Source of the DNA: CAZCAC01 sp964496575
Lineage (GTDB): Bacteria; Planctomycetota; UBA1135; GCA-002686595
Direction of reading: 5' to 3'
NCBI GenBank assembly: GCA_964496575.1
Contig: CAZCAC010000023.1
Location: 20,185 to 84,184, forward strand
Length of the DNA: 64,000 nucleotides
In this document: one piece after another, positions 1 to 8,522 of the stretch
How positions within the stretch are numbered: position 1 is the first letter of the stretch
Layout of the letters: every line of letters starts with the position of its first letter
Position numbers and translations under genes: made by a program
Notes under the pieces: model-generated
The model's database searches: none
Seen by the model: the letters and a program-made list of their open reading frames with translations, nothing else
Told to the model about the DNA's origin: nothing

Positions 1-214
1 TCCACTGCTCGGCCTCCACCCCGAGGGCGTGGAACATCCCGGCCCCGGTTCCTGAGAAGGTCGCCAGGTCGGCGACCTCGCCCGCGGACCGGGCCAGGAG
101 AAACCGGCAGTACTCGAGCTCCACCTCGTCGAGCTCGAGGTTCCCCGGGGGCTCGACACTGGAAACGGCCCATTTCGGTTCCGCTTCGATTCGGTTCATC
201 CGATTGCCGCTCAT
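1..214 (-). CDS. Partial hypothetical protein (N-terminal part, runs off window)
   Basis: The first 71 codons of a gene that continues beyond the window edge. Its ATG at 214 overlaps the TGA of the upstream kinase-like gene in an ATGA arrangement, so the two are probably translationally coupled and work together. The visible part is polar at first, then has a Leu/Glu-rich helix (LELDEVELEYCRFLLARSA) and a Gly/Ala-rich stretch. No signal peptide or membrane segment is visible. The helical pattern faintly recalls a Fis-type helix-turn-helix, but that is too weak to name. Function unknown. Confidence 0.6.
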   Translation of the reverse strand, partial: MSGNRMNRIEAEPKWAVSSVEPPGNLELDEVELEYCRFLLARSAGEVADLATFSGTGAGMFHALGVEAEQW

Positions 215-2859
215 GGCGCAGTGAGGCTCCAGATCGGTCGTGCTCCGATCGACTCGGCGCCGTCGCCCCGCCGAATGCCGGGGCCAAAGGCGGCCTCCTC
301 AGGGGTCGAGAGAAAGCTGCCTCCACGCACTGCCCCTTCGTTGTCTGCAGATCCTGTCTGACACCACTCGGCCACGTTGCCCTGGACGTCGTACAGACCG
401 AAGCCGTTCGCCCTCCCGCCACCGACCGGCTGGTGGACGCGAATGGGGCCGTCCCGGAACCGCTCCAGGCCCCGGGGAACGAACTGCTGGTCGTCGGTGC
501 GGTCTCGCAGGACCTCGGCCTCGAGAACGGCGCGCGGGTCGTCACCGGTCCACCACCTCGTCGTGCATCCCGCCCGTGCTGCGTACTCCCACTGCAGCTC
601 CGTGGGCAGGGCCATTCCCATCCTCTCCGTCAGCTGCACGAAACCCGAGAAGGAGATCTGCTCCTCGGGGTGAGTGTAGCTCGTCAGGTGGAGCTTGCCG
701 TCCGGAGACGATGCCGAGAAGTAGCTCCGAGACTCCCGGAATCGCCGGGCCTGGGCCTGGGTCATCTCGTACTTCGATACGAGGCAGGGAGCCACTTCTC
801 GCTCCGTTCCCGGAAGCGTACCGCCGGGCACGAGTACGAAGACCATCCCCGTCTCCTCCTCGATGCACCACTGGCCGGCCGAGTCTCGCACCGGCTCCGC
901 TCCGGTGAAGAAGGCCCAGAACTCCCACAACTCGGTCGTCGGGTCGCGCTCCAGCGGGACCAAGCCGAAGAGTAGCTCGATCCTCGTGCCATCGTACATC
1001 GGACACTCGCCGGGATCGGCGATCGACGCGGTCGCTGCCTCCCAGCGCCGCTCGATCTCCTCGTTGCGATCCCCCAGCCAGAGATCGAGGCGCTCCAGGG
1101 CACCGCGGACGGCAGCCACCGCCCCGCTTCCCTTCTCGAGTCCCTGCTGGCCGAATCTCCCCAGGTCCTTCAGCAGCCGGGTCAGGGCATCGGACTCCCA
1201 CTCCTGGAGGAGGTCGTCTTGCCGACAGAGGTCATGGCGCTCGACGGACGCCGTCGCGACATCCCGAGACTTCCGAGCCTTGTCGAGGGCGCGCGACAAG
1301 GCCGTCCTTCGCCAATCCCGAGTGGTGGGATCGGTCGATGTCGGCGTCCGGGCCAGCGCCGCCTCGAGTGTCGCGATCCGCTCGTTCAGCACCCGGAGTC
1401 GGTGCATCGGGTACCACAGGAAGAGCCACCGAGCACTCTGCCCTTCCCCTCCGCCGTCGCCCGCCCGCTCGCCGATCATCTCCTCCCGCAGCGAATCCAG
1501 CCGTCCTCTAAACTCCGAGGACCTTTCGAGGAGCGTCTCCGCCCGGGTCAGCCAGCTCGCCATCCAGTCGCGATTGGAACGGACAGGGGGCCAGAGATGC
1601 TCCGCCTCGACGATCAGCTGATCCAGCTCACCGACCGATCGCAGGAGGACGAGAGCTTCCCGATCGCCGCGGCTCCGGAAAGTGGTCCAGGCGAGGATGG
1701 AGATCGCCATCGCGATGGTTCCTGCCACCAGCACAGCCGCGGCTCGATTCCGCTGCGCCCACTTGACGAACTCCGCCCGGGCTCCGACCGCGTGCGCCCG
1801 GACCACCCTTCGTTCGAGGAACGCCTGAAGGTCATCGGCGAGCTCCCCGGGGCTCGCGTAGCACTCCTCCGGAGATCGCGCCGTCGATCGTTGGACGACG
1901 GCGACCAGCTCAGCATCCGACTTGTCGCCAGCCGCGGAGAGGAGAGCATCGAGCAAGGTACCGATCGCGCGAAGATCATCGACCGGGGCGGGATCCGGTT
2001 CGCGCGCGGCGGTCGGCTCGCGAGCGCGGATGTTCGTACAGTCCTCCCTCTCCTCGAAGAGGAGCTCCCCGTCCGCGCCGGCCGCGGTCCGCCAGCTCTT
2101 CTCGTCGAGCTCCTCGCGAACGGGGATCTCCAGTCTCGACGGATCGATCGGTGGGGATGAGACGGCCCACTCCCACCCGGAGAGGACCACCTCTCCGAAC
2201 TCCCCGACGACGATGCACTCGGAGTGGAGGTTTCCGTGCACGACGCCGCGCGAGTGGGCGAACTCGAGGGTCCGACAAACCTGGATCAGGGTCTCCAGGA
2301 CTCGAGCGCGCGTCCAGTCGTCCTCCTTCCGCCGGACCATCTCGAGCAAGTGGGACAGCGTGCGTCCGGACGGTGGGCAGCTGGCGAGGAACAGACGTCC
2401 ATCTCCGTCCGTGGCCAGCTCGTGTACCGGCATGACGCCGGGATGGTCCAGCCTCGCGGTGATCGCCGCCTCGTGCAGCAGCTGCTCGGTCGGATCGCCC
2501 CTGCTCTCGCCGGGCCGTGCCGAGGGCTCCGGAAGCAGCGCGACTCGCAGCACGACCAAGCGCTCCAGAACCTCCTCCCACGCCTCGAAGGTGGCCAGGT
2601 CGCCGGTGCGCCCGAGGAAGCGGATCGGTCGGTAGCGCCCGGTGGCCAGACCAGGTGGGTGACCCAGAACGGACGTGCGCTCGCGGCTGCGCGCGAAGCG
2701 CCGCCGGAGCCGGCGGAGCGCGACGGACTCGTCGGGATTCCGCTCGCAGAGACTCTCGAAGGCACCCGCCTCGGATCCGCCATCGGCGACGAGGTGCCGG
2801 AGGAACAGCACCGCCGCCCCGGGGAGCTCGTCCTTCGGTTCGACCATCTCTCCGGTCAT
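211..2859 (-). CDS. Membrane pseudokinase with C-terminal FGE-sulfatase-like domain
   Basis: 882 aa. A Ser/Thr-kinase-like domain spans about residues 75-349. A single membrane helix lies at about 373-394, a helical/coiled-coil linker at about 400-620, and an FGE-sulfatase (SUMF1-like) domain at about 671-880 with the hallmarks LPTELQWEYAARAG, GNVAEW and VRGGSF. Kinase catalytic residues are missing: the VAIK lysine is Arg105, the HRD-x-K-x-x-x-N loop reads HGNLHSEC (Asp to Asn210, Lys to His212, Asn to Cys215), and the DWG/DFG motif reads GWE. The FGE-like domain lacks the active-site Cys after RGGS. Both halves are therefore probably binding or scaffold modules. Kinase-FGE fusions are common in Planctomycetota; the loss of all catalytic residues is the unusual part. 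It is divergent from the ECF sigma gene, which suggests a membrane signal relay. MVEPKD four codons in is an alternative start. Confidence 0.88.
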   Translation of the reverse strand: MTGEMVEPKDELPGAAVLFLRHLVADGGSEAGAFESLCERNPDESVALRRLRRRFARSRERTSVLGHPPGLATGRYRPIRFLGRTGDLATFEAWEEVLERLVVLRVALLPEPSARPGESRGDPTEQLLHEAAITARLDHPGVMPVHELATDGDGRLFLASCPPSGRTLSHLLEMVRRKEDDWTRARVLETLIQVCRTLEFAHSRGVVHGNLHSECIVVGEFGEVVLSGWEWAVSSPPIDPSRLEIPVREELDEKSWRTAAGADGELLFEEREDCTNIRAREPTAAREPDPAPVDDLRAIGTLLDALLSAAGDKSDAELVAVVQRSTARSPEECYASPGELADDLQAFLERRVVRAHAVGARAEFVKWAQRNRAAAVLVAGTIAMAISILAWTTFRSRGDREALVLLRSVGELDQLIVEAEHLWPPVRSNRDWMASWLTRAETLLERSSEFRGRLDSLREEMIGERAGDGGGEGQSARWLFLWYPMHRLRVLNERIATLEAALARTPTSTDPTTRDWRRTALSRALDKARKSRDVATASVERHDLCRQDDLLQEWESDALTRLLKDLGRFGQQGLEKGSGAVAAVRGALERLDLWLGDRNEEIERRWEAATASIADPGECPMYDGTRIELLFGLVPLERDPTTELWEFWAFFTGAEPVRDSAGQWCIEEETGMVFVLVPGGTLPGTEREVAPCLVSKYEMTQAQARRFRESRSYFSASSPDGKLHLTSYTHPEEQISFSGFVQLTERMGMALPTELQWEYAARAGCTTRWWTGDDPRAVLEAEVLRDRTDDQQFVPRGLERFRDGPIRVHQPVGGGRANGFGLYDVQGNVAEWCQTGSADNEGAVRGGSFLSTPEEAAFGPGIRRGDGAESIGARPIWSLTAP

Positions 2860-2891
2860 GGTACGGCTCTCGATAGCCCGCCGGCTCGAGA

Positions 2892-2927
2892 GGGGGCAAA
2901 TCCCCGCTTTCGCAAATGCGCGAAGCG
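2892..2927. promoter_or_regulatory. Inverted repeats in the divergent kinase/sigma promoter region
   Basis: Two adjacent dyads lie between the divergent kinase-like and sigma genes. The first is a GGGG/CCCC stem with a short A/T-containing loop (2893-2905). The second is CGCTTTCGC (2905-2913) facing GCGAAGCG (2920-2927), which pairs over 8 bp with one bulged T around a 6-nt loop. The position fits an operator or a 5' UTR hairpin. No regulator is identified. Confidence 0.3.
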
Positions 2928-2969
2928 ATGCATGATGGGCGGAGCCGACCCTGGACCGGTCCCTACCTC

Positions 2970-3611
2970 ATGTCGGATTCCCCGATCGACCCCACCGCTC
3001 GCGCGACCGAGCAGACTCCTGAGGAGCTGGTCTCTCGCTTCGCCCGCGGAGACGATTCCGCGCTGGGAGAGCTGGTGGAACGGGAGACCCCGCGGATCCT
3101 GAATCGCGTGCGTTCTCGAATCCCTCGGGAGCTCCGGCGTCGGATGGGTGGCAGCGACCTGCTGCAGCTCACGGCGGCCGAGCTGGTCAAGATGCGCGGG
3201 CAGTTCGAGAATCGCGGCGTGGGGGCCTTCCGGGAGATGGTCGCCACCATCACCGATCGTGCCCTGGCGACCGTGGTTCAGCGGGAGCGCGCACTCAAGC
3301 GGGATCTCGATCGCGAGCACCACCCCGAGCCGGCTGGGGACGCCAGCTCCGGCGGCACGTGGACCGATCTCGGAGGTGCCATCGACTCGCGCACTCCTTC
3401 TCGCGTGGCCCGCAATCGAGAGGCGACCCGACGGCTTCAGGAGTGCTTCGAGAGTCTCTCCGCGGAACATCGGCAGATCATCGAGCTGATCGACTATGAG
3501 TGCTGGCCGTACAGCGATGCGGCCAGCCTTCTAGGTATCGCCGACTCGACCGTTCGCAAGCGGCACAGCCGTGCGATCGCGCGACTGCGCGAGTTGATGG
3601 GAGGGGAATGA
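2970..3611 (+). CDS. ECF-type RNA polymerase sigma factor
   Basis: 213 aa from the ATG at 2970. An in-frame upstream ATG at 2916 would add 18 residues with no conserved look. Sigma-2-like region at about residues 17-100 and sigma-4-like region at about 155-210, with the helix-turn-helix seen in SDAASLLGIADSTVRKRHSRAI. The MGGSDLLQL segment and the arrangement beside a kinase-like receptor resemble the ECF groups that are abundant in Planctomycetota. Expected role: redirecting RNA polymerase to a small regulon in response to an envelope or kinase-linked signal. No anti-sigma factor is encoded next to it, so the divergent pseudokinase is the obvious candidate regulator (inference). Followed by a hairpin at 3619. 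Confidence 0.85.
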   Translation: MSDSPIDPTARATEQTPEELVSRFARGDDSALGELVERETPRILNRVRSRIPRELRRRMGGSDLLQLTAAELVKMRGQFENRGVGAFREMVATITDRALATVVQRERALKRDLDREHHPEPAGDASSGGTWTDLGGAIDSRTPSRVARNREATRRLQECFESLSAEHRQIIELIDYECWPYSDAASLLGIADSTVRKRHSRAIARLRELMGGE

Positions 3612-3618
3612 GGGCGCG

Positions 3619-3659
3619 GCCGGCGAGGTGCAGCCTCGTATCGGCAACACCTCGCTGGC
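3619..3659. terminator. Bidirectional terminator-like hairpin
   Basis: GCCGGCGAGGTG (3619-3630) faces CACCTCGCTGGC (3648-3659): a 12-bp stem with one G-T pair and a 17-nt loop, between the convergent sigma gene and the beta-helix pseudogene. There is no clear T-tract, as is usual at this G+C. Confidence 0.5.
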
Positions 3660-3708
3660 ACTCCGAGAGCGAACCCTCCGGCCATTGGTCGACAGGCCTG
3701 TCCACGAG

Positions 3709-5240
3709 TCAGGGAAGCCAGACCACCGCATGGCCGTTCGAGGTGTTGAAGTCGCTTCCGCAGGGGGAGTTCATGGGGTTGCGATACCAGTACTGATAGC
3801 GCTTGATGTCGCCGGCGGCGATGTTGCCCGCCGTGGTGGCGATCGCGATCGTGCTACTCGCGTTTCCGTTGGCATCGGCCTGCCGCAACTGCAGGCGCAA
3901 CAAGCCCATGCCGGCACAGCGCAGGCCGTCGCCCCAGGGGAATCCCAGGCCGAAGCTGACGGGGTCCTCCGCCTGGAAGAACAGGCCGAAGTTGTCCGGC
4001 TCCGCGCTGGTGCAGATCAAGACCAGCGTATCGCTCGCGAGGCTGGCGACGCCGCTGACCGTCAGCTGAGCTGAGCCCCCGAGGTGAAGACCCCATTCGC
4101 GCACCCGGAGCCGGGGACACTCCCATCGTTGTCGTTGCCGCAGGGGCAAGGGGTACCGGACCCCGGATCACCGAAACAGTAACCGTAGCCCTGGACGAGG
4201 GCGTCGGGGTAGTGAAAACCCATGTCCACCGTTCCAGTATCCAGTCCGCCACACGAGCTCGTCGTGCCCGCGATCATCGCGCCGGTGCCGGTGTCGACGC
4301 AGGGGCTCTTCGTCGTCTGGCAGGGCGCTTGCTCGAGGTAGTAGAGGTCCTGTGCAGCGTCAACGAACAGCGGGTTCTGGTCGATGTTGCCGGTTCCTGT
4401 CCATCCCCCCTGAACGTCGCAGTAAGTGATCACGGGGTTGCTGTTCGAGTAGTAGTCCTTGATATCCGCGGTCGGCGGCGGGTTGTTCGCCACGACGACC
4501 GTGTTGGTCACCGAGGTCGCGTGTTTCGAGTTGATGAAGCAGATCCCGGCTCCCTGCTCCCCGGCATTCGCGGTGATCGTGTTGTTGACGATCTCCGTCT
4601 GGAGCGTGTCTCACCCGTCCGCGTCACAGCAGATCCCGCCACCGTAGACTCCGGACCCTTCCTCGGCGGTGTTGTGGACGATCAGGTTGTTCTCGATCCG
4701 TGGCGCGGCGTCCGACCCGACGTAAATCCCTCCGCCGTACCCGGCCAGGTTGTCGCGGATGACGTTGCCTCGGATGGTGGGATCGGCGGGAAGCGACAGG
4801 GGCTGGATGTCCCCGATCAACACCCCCCCACCCACGGAGTACGAGCTTGTCCACAAGCCACCTCCGTCCGTGATGGTGAAACCCTCGACCGTGGCACTCC
4901 TCGACACGATCTGGTCGAACTGCACCGTCGGGTCGTCGGAGCTGACCCCCTCGATCGTGGTCACCATCGGTCCGTCCCGGCTCACCAGGACGACGTCGTT
5001 CCCCCCGAACAGGATGTTCTCCTGGTACGTGCCGGGCAGGACCAGGATGGTGTCGCCCGCCTGGACGCCGGCATGGCTCAAGGCGCCCTGGATCGTGTCG
5101 AAGGGGTCGGTCGCGGTGCCCGACCCCCCGGGCGATTCGTGGCAGTCGACGTACCACGCCGTCTGGGCCTGAGCGGCCGCGGCCAGGGCGGCGGTGAGGA
5201 TCGAGATGGAGAGCACTCTATGGTGGATGGAACATGTCAC
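3709..5240 (-). pseudogene. Broken secreted parallel beta-helix protein with C-terminal module
   Basis: Reading from a GTG at 5240 (an AGGAG lies 11 nt upstream; GTG 5216 is also possible) gives a signal peptide (ISILTAALAAAAQAQ), then a right-handed beta-helix typified by AGDTILVLPGTYQENI, VEGFTITDGGG and GGGIYVGSDAAPRIENNLI. The frame has a TGA at 4611-4613 (DADG-stop-DTLQTEIVNN) and reopens directly after it. A second break is a tandem CTGAG duplication at 4066-4075, a +5 shift that creates the TGA at 4062. Removing one copy restores GAQLTVSGVASLASDTL and an open frame to VVWLP at 3709. The last ~160 residues are the shared C-terminal module (YCFGDPGSG through SPCGSDFNTSNG). Intact length would be about 510 aa. 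Either a decaying gene or two sequence errors; both breaks are directly visible. Confidence 0.82.
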
Positions 5241-5693
5241 GACGGTCTGGTCTCCTCGTTTCTGGTGGAATTGCTGTGAGAAGATCCCGACGATCTCGCC
5301 TTCCGGGGCACCGGAGGGGACCCGGGACGAGACGATCCGCGGAGGAGCCGGCACGGCGAGCCTCCCGGAGGGACGGGGATCTTGATGTCGAGGTGGTGAA
5401 TCCACCGGATCAGGTTCTCGTGACCGGCAATTCGCAGGTTCTTTCTCCGTTCTGCTCCAGCCGAGCGCGATCCTCCGCCTCGCCCCGAACCGCACCGCAA
5501 GGCAAAACGGTCCCCGGGTCACCACGATGACCCGGGCCGGCATCTCCGGGGGGGAGAGCCCCGGACCCCCCATTTGAACCCGACCCCTGGGGGTCCCCTT
5601 TCAACGTGGCGCAGGAGTCCCTTCTTCTTCTTGCCGCCAGCACTACATGACGGGAACCTGCCCGTACGAGGGCCGAAGGTGCCTCGGCTGCGC
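5241..5693. other. Intergenic stretch without a supported gene
   Basis: It lies upstream of the beta-helix pseudogene and downstream of the DUF3299 gene, both on the minus strand. It contains GGACCCCC (5563-5570) facing GGGGGTCC (5589-5596) and CCGGGG/CCCCGG (5546-5564), plausible terminator stems for the ABC/DUF3299 transcript. The remaining short open frames are overlapping, Arg/Gly-rich and unlike proteins. Confidence 0.5.
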
Positions 5694-6311
5694 TCAATCC
5701 TCCAGGTCCGCCCTGGAGGCCTCCAGGTGGAAGATCCCCACCGCGAACCCCGCATCGTCGACGGCCCCCCCCAGGCTCATCCGCCCCTCGACCCGCATCG
5801 GCAAGAAGGGGTGGTACACCGCCAGCTCCCCCTCCACCATCACCACGTCGATCCACTCGTCCGCGTTCGGCGACCCCCCGAAGCAGCAGCTCATGAGGTC
5901 GCGCACCAGCATGAAGTCGCGCACCTCGTTCCCTTCGAGCTCACCGGGAATCATGTAGCCGACGATGGAGACGTCGCGGCCGTCGAAGCGTGTGATCCGC
6001 TCGGGGAGCGCGAGCGCCTCGAGTTCCTCCGGCTCGTACTCCTCGGGAAAGAGTACGGCATCGAGCAGGGCGTCGACGTCGAGGCCCGCGAGCGAGAGAT
6101 CGCGAAAGGTGATCGGCGACGATCCGGAGTCGGCGAGGACCGAGGGCTCGTCGATCACCGCGGTGGACTCCCCCGGTTCCCGTCCCGGGTCCTCGCTGCC
6201 GTCGATCAGCGCGCCGCGCACGACCGGGGAGGCCGCTGGAGGCACTCCTTCCTCACCGCAGCCGAGCAGCAGGAGCAGGCCGAGGATCCGGATCGCGTTC
6301 GCGGCCACCAC
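5694..6311 (-). CDS. DUF3299 family lipoprotein
   Basis: 205 aa, starting at GTG 6311 (or 6308), 5 nt after the permease stop. The longer upstream frame overlaps the permease gene and is not protein-like. The N-terminus is a lipoprotein signal (AIRILGLLLLLGC, Cys18), followed by an acidic linker. The C-terminal half carries the DUF3299 pattern: RDVSIVGYMIPGE, then LVRDLMSCCFGGSPNADEW and VYHPFLPMRVEGRM. It is the third gene of an ABC ATPase-permease-lipoprotein operon, so it is probably the envelope partner of that transporter. From memory, DUF3299 proteins sit beside similar ABC genes and DUF2796/ZrgA genes in a zinc-linked cluster of gammaproteobacteria. The Cys pair and the His-rich permease loop here are consistent with a metal role, but this is inference. 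Confidence 0.82.
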   Translation of the reverse strand: MVAANAIRILGLLLLLGCGEEGVPPAASPVVRGALIDGSEDPGREPGESTAVIDEPSVLADSGSSPITFRDLSLAGLDVDALLDAVLFPEEYEPEELEALALPERITRFDGRDVSIVGYMIPGELEGNEVRDFMLVRDLMSCCFGGSPNADEWIDVVMVEGELAVYHPFLPMRVEGRMSLGGAVDDAGFAVGIFHLEASRADLED

Positions 6312-6316
6312 GTTCC

Positions 6317-7585
6317 TCAGTCCATCCGGGCCAGCGTCTCGGCCACGTCGGTGGAGTACGCCTTGAGCGCCGGCAGGACTCCCGCGATCGCGCCGATCGC
6401 CGACATGCCGAGCGGGGTCCACAGGAAGACCGGGTGCCAGAGCCACTCCTCGACGACCACGCCGGTCCGCTCGCGGATGATCGCCGCCGCGGTGGTGACG
6501 ATGACGAAGTACACGGCGAAGCCGAGGAGGCTGCCCAGGAGCGCAATGCTGCTCGCCTCCAGCACGATCACCGAGAAGACGGTGCGGCGTCCCGCGCCGA
6601 GCGAGCGCAGAATGGCGAACTCCCGGCGCCGCTCGTTCATCGTGTTGTAGAGGCTGGCCAGGATCGACCCGGCGGCGACCAGGACCACGAGGTAGGCGAT
6701 CACCTCGAGGACCCGGTTCATCCAGCCGAGCTTGTCGAACAGCTGCAGCAGCGAGGCCCCGATCGGCCAGGCAAAGGTCGCCTCGCGCCCCTCGAGGTTG
6801 ATCTCCTCGTGCAGGGAGTGCCCGGCCCGGGAGCTCGAGAGGCGCAGCATCACCGCGCTGACCTCCTTGTGCTCGTCCTCGATCTGCTCGCCGGGTGTCG
6901 CCTCGAACTCGTGCCCGCTCCCGCGCAGCTTGTGCCCCCCCATCCGGAAGACCCCTTCGATCGGGATCCAGATCACCCGGTCGTTCGGGGAGCCGGTCGG
7001 CTCCAGCACGCCGACGACGACGTACTCCTCGTCGTGCTCATCCCCCGTTCCGTGATCGACGCCGTGGCTGGCGTGAAAGGCGGAGCCCACCGACAGCCGG
7101 CCGCGGCGAGCGACGGCGTCGCCGATCACCGCCTCCCGCCGCGCGGGATCGAAGAGCCTCCCGCCGGGGCGCAGCTGGACCCGCGCATCGCGCGCGAAGC
7201 GGAGCTCGTCGAAGATCCGCTCATCGGTGCCGACGATCCGGAAGCCGCGGTAGTTGTCCCCCACCGCGTAGGGGATCGCCAGCTCGACGCGGGGGTCGTT
7301 CCTCACCGCGAGGTAGCTCTTCCAGGGAAGGTTCCCCGGCGAGGTCTCCAGGTGGAAGACGCTGTTCAGTACCAGCTGCAGCTGGCTGCCGCGCGCTCCC
7401 AGCACGGCGTCGAATCCCTGCGAGCCCCCGGCGAAGGCCGCACGACTCTGCTCGGTGACGGCGAAGACCGCCATCACCAGCCCGGCGGCCAGGGCCACCG
7501 AGACCACGGTCACGCAGCTGGAGAGGGCGTGCTGGCGCAGGCTGCGCCGCACCATCAGGAGCGCGCTGGCGAAGGTGTCCCTCAC
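6317..7585 (-). CDS. ABC transporter permease, MacB/FtsX-type
   Basis: 422 aa. N-terminal membrane helix (about residues 20-43), a long periplasmic domain, then three C-terminal helices in an FtsX-type domain (about 290-410, including NTMNERRREFAILRSLGAGR). The periplasmic part has an unusual His/Asp/Glu-rich loop at about residues 171-187 (HASHGVDHGTGDEHDEE) and further His residues at about 210-240, suggesting metal binding. The start overlaps the ATPase stop by 4 nt, so the two are coupled. This fold normally works as a mechanotransmitter dimer with a LolD/MacB-type ATPase rather than a classical importer. Substrate unknown; the His-rich loop makes a divalent metal the first guess. Confidence 0.88.
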   Translation of the reverse strand: MRDTFASALLMVRRSLRQHALSSCVTVVSVALAAGLVMAVFAVTEQSRAAFAGGSQGFDAVLGARGSQLQLVLNSVFHLETSPGNLPWKSYLAVRNDPRVELAIPYAVGDNYRGFRIVGTDERIFDELRFARDARVQLRPGGRLFDPARREAVIGDAVARRGRLSVGSAFHASHGVDHGTGDEHDEEYVVVGVLEPTGSPNDRVIWIPIEGVFRMGGHKLRGSGHEFEATPGEQIEDEHKEVSAVMLRLSSSRAGHSLHEEINLEGREATFAWPIGASLLQLFDKLGWMNRVLEVIAYLVVLVAAGSILASLYNTMNERRREFAILRSLGAGRRTVFSVIVLEASSIALLGSLLGFAVYFVIVTTAAAIIRERTGVVVEEWLWHPVFLWTPLGMSAIGAIAGVLPALKAYSTDVAETLARMD

Positions 7586-8271
7586 GTCGCCCCCCCATTC
7601 GCGCCCGCGACTCCGCGGGCGAGCTCGTCCATCGACAGCCGCCGGTCGAAGCCCCCGAGCAGCGTTTCATCGTGGCTGACCAGGAGGAGGGCCGCCCCGT
7701 GCTCCCGACAGGCGCCCCGGAGCAGCTCGAGGGCCTCGCCGGCCCGCTCCGGATCGAGGCTGCCGGTCGGCTCGTCGGCGAGGACCAGCCGCGGCCGGGC
7801 GGCCAGGGCCCGCGCCAGGGCGACCCGCTGCCGCTGGCCGATGGAGAGCTGGTGCGGCCGGTGGCGCTGGTGGTCACCGAGGCCCAGCTCGACCAGGAGG
7901 TCGCTCGCCAGCCGGCGGTCGATCCCCCGCCCGAAGGCCATGCCCAGCACCACGTTCTCCAGCACCGTGTAGCCCCCGAGCAGGTGGAAGGCCTGGAAGA
8001 CGTAGCCGAGACTCCGCGCCCGGAAGCAGTCGCGGTCCGCCTCGGAGAGGGCGAAGAGCTCCTGGCCGCCGAGGCGGATCGAGCCCCGGTCCGGGGTGAG
8101 GATCCCGGCGACCAGGTTCAGGAAGGTGGTCTTCCCGCAGCCGCTGCGCCCCTCGAGCGCGACCTGCTCCTCCTCCTCGAGGATGAAGGAAGGGACGTCC
8201 AGCACCTCCCGGTGGACGCCGTCGGGCCCCCGGTAGCTCTTCTTCAGTTCGGTGATCTCCAGCAACGGCAT
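7582..8271 (-). CDS. ABC transporter ATP-binding protein, LolD/MacB-type
   Basis: 229 aa, a typical single nucleotide-binding domain. Walker A GRSGCGKTT at about residue 40, signature LSIGQRQRVALARALA, Walker B RLVLADEPTGSLD, then the switch His in LLLVSHDETLL. The spacing fits the LolD/FtsE/MacB group, which pairs with FtsX-type permeases, and the permease is encoded directly downstream with a 4-nt overlap. First gene of the ABC-permease-DUF3299 operon. The ~250 bp upstream is shared with the divergent lipoprotein gene at 8523 and holds the only A/T-rich patch nearby (about 8380-8405). Confidence 0.92.
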   Translation of the reverse strand: MPLLEITELKKSYRGPDGVHREVLDVPSFILEEEEQVALEGRSGCGKTTFLNLVAGILTPDRGSIRLGGQELFALSEADRDCFRARSLGYVFQAFHLLGGYTVLENVVLGMAFGRGIDRRLASDLLVELGLGDHQRHRPHQLSIGQRQRVALARALAARPRLVLADEPTGSLDPERAGEALELLRGACREHGAALLLVSHDETLLGGFDRRLSMDELARGVAGANGGAT

Positions 8272-8522
8272 CGGGTCGGGGGCGGTCCCCGGGAATTGTA
8301 GCGGCGTGGAGGGTGGCTGTCGCGCCCGCGCCGGGGCACCCTCGGGGGGTTGGCAGCCGGGACCGAACGCGCCTGTCGGTGATTTTTTATAGGAAGATGC
8401 TTTTCTCTCACCCCTCCCCCCCCAGCGAGACGACAGGAGCGCTGAGGGCCCTCGGGCGACCCCGGGCGGGGTCGGGCCCTCGTCTCGCTTCGAGGAGAGT
8501 TACGTTCAGGTGGGGGAATCCA

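Noticed and set aside
671..880. FGE-like domain of the pseudokinase as the activating enzyme for the local sulfatases
   Set aside because: The range given is residues of that protein. The domain lacks the active-site Cys, so it cannot be assumed to make formylglycine.
4066..4075. CTGAG tandem copy as a phase-variation switch
   Set aside because: Only two units, and a second independent stop at 4611 also breaks the gene, so a designed on/off switch is not supported.
5410..5856. 148-codon minus-strand frame between the pseudogene and the DUF3299 gene
   Set aside because: It overlaps the DUF3299 3' end in another frame and is low-complexity Gly/Arg/Ala with no motif or ribosome site.
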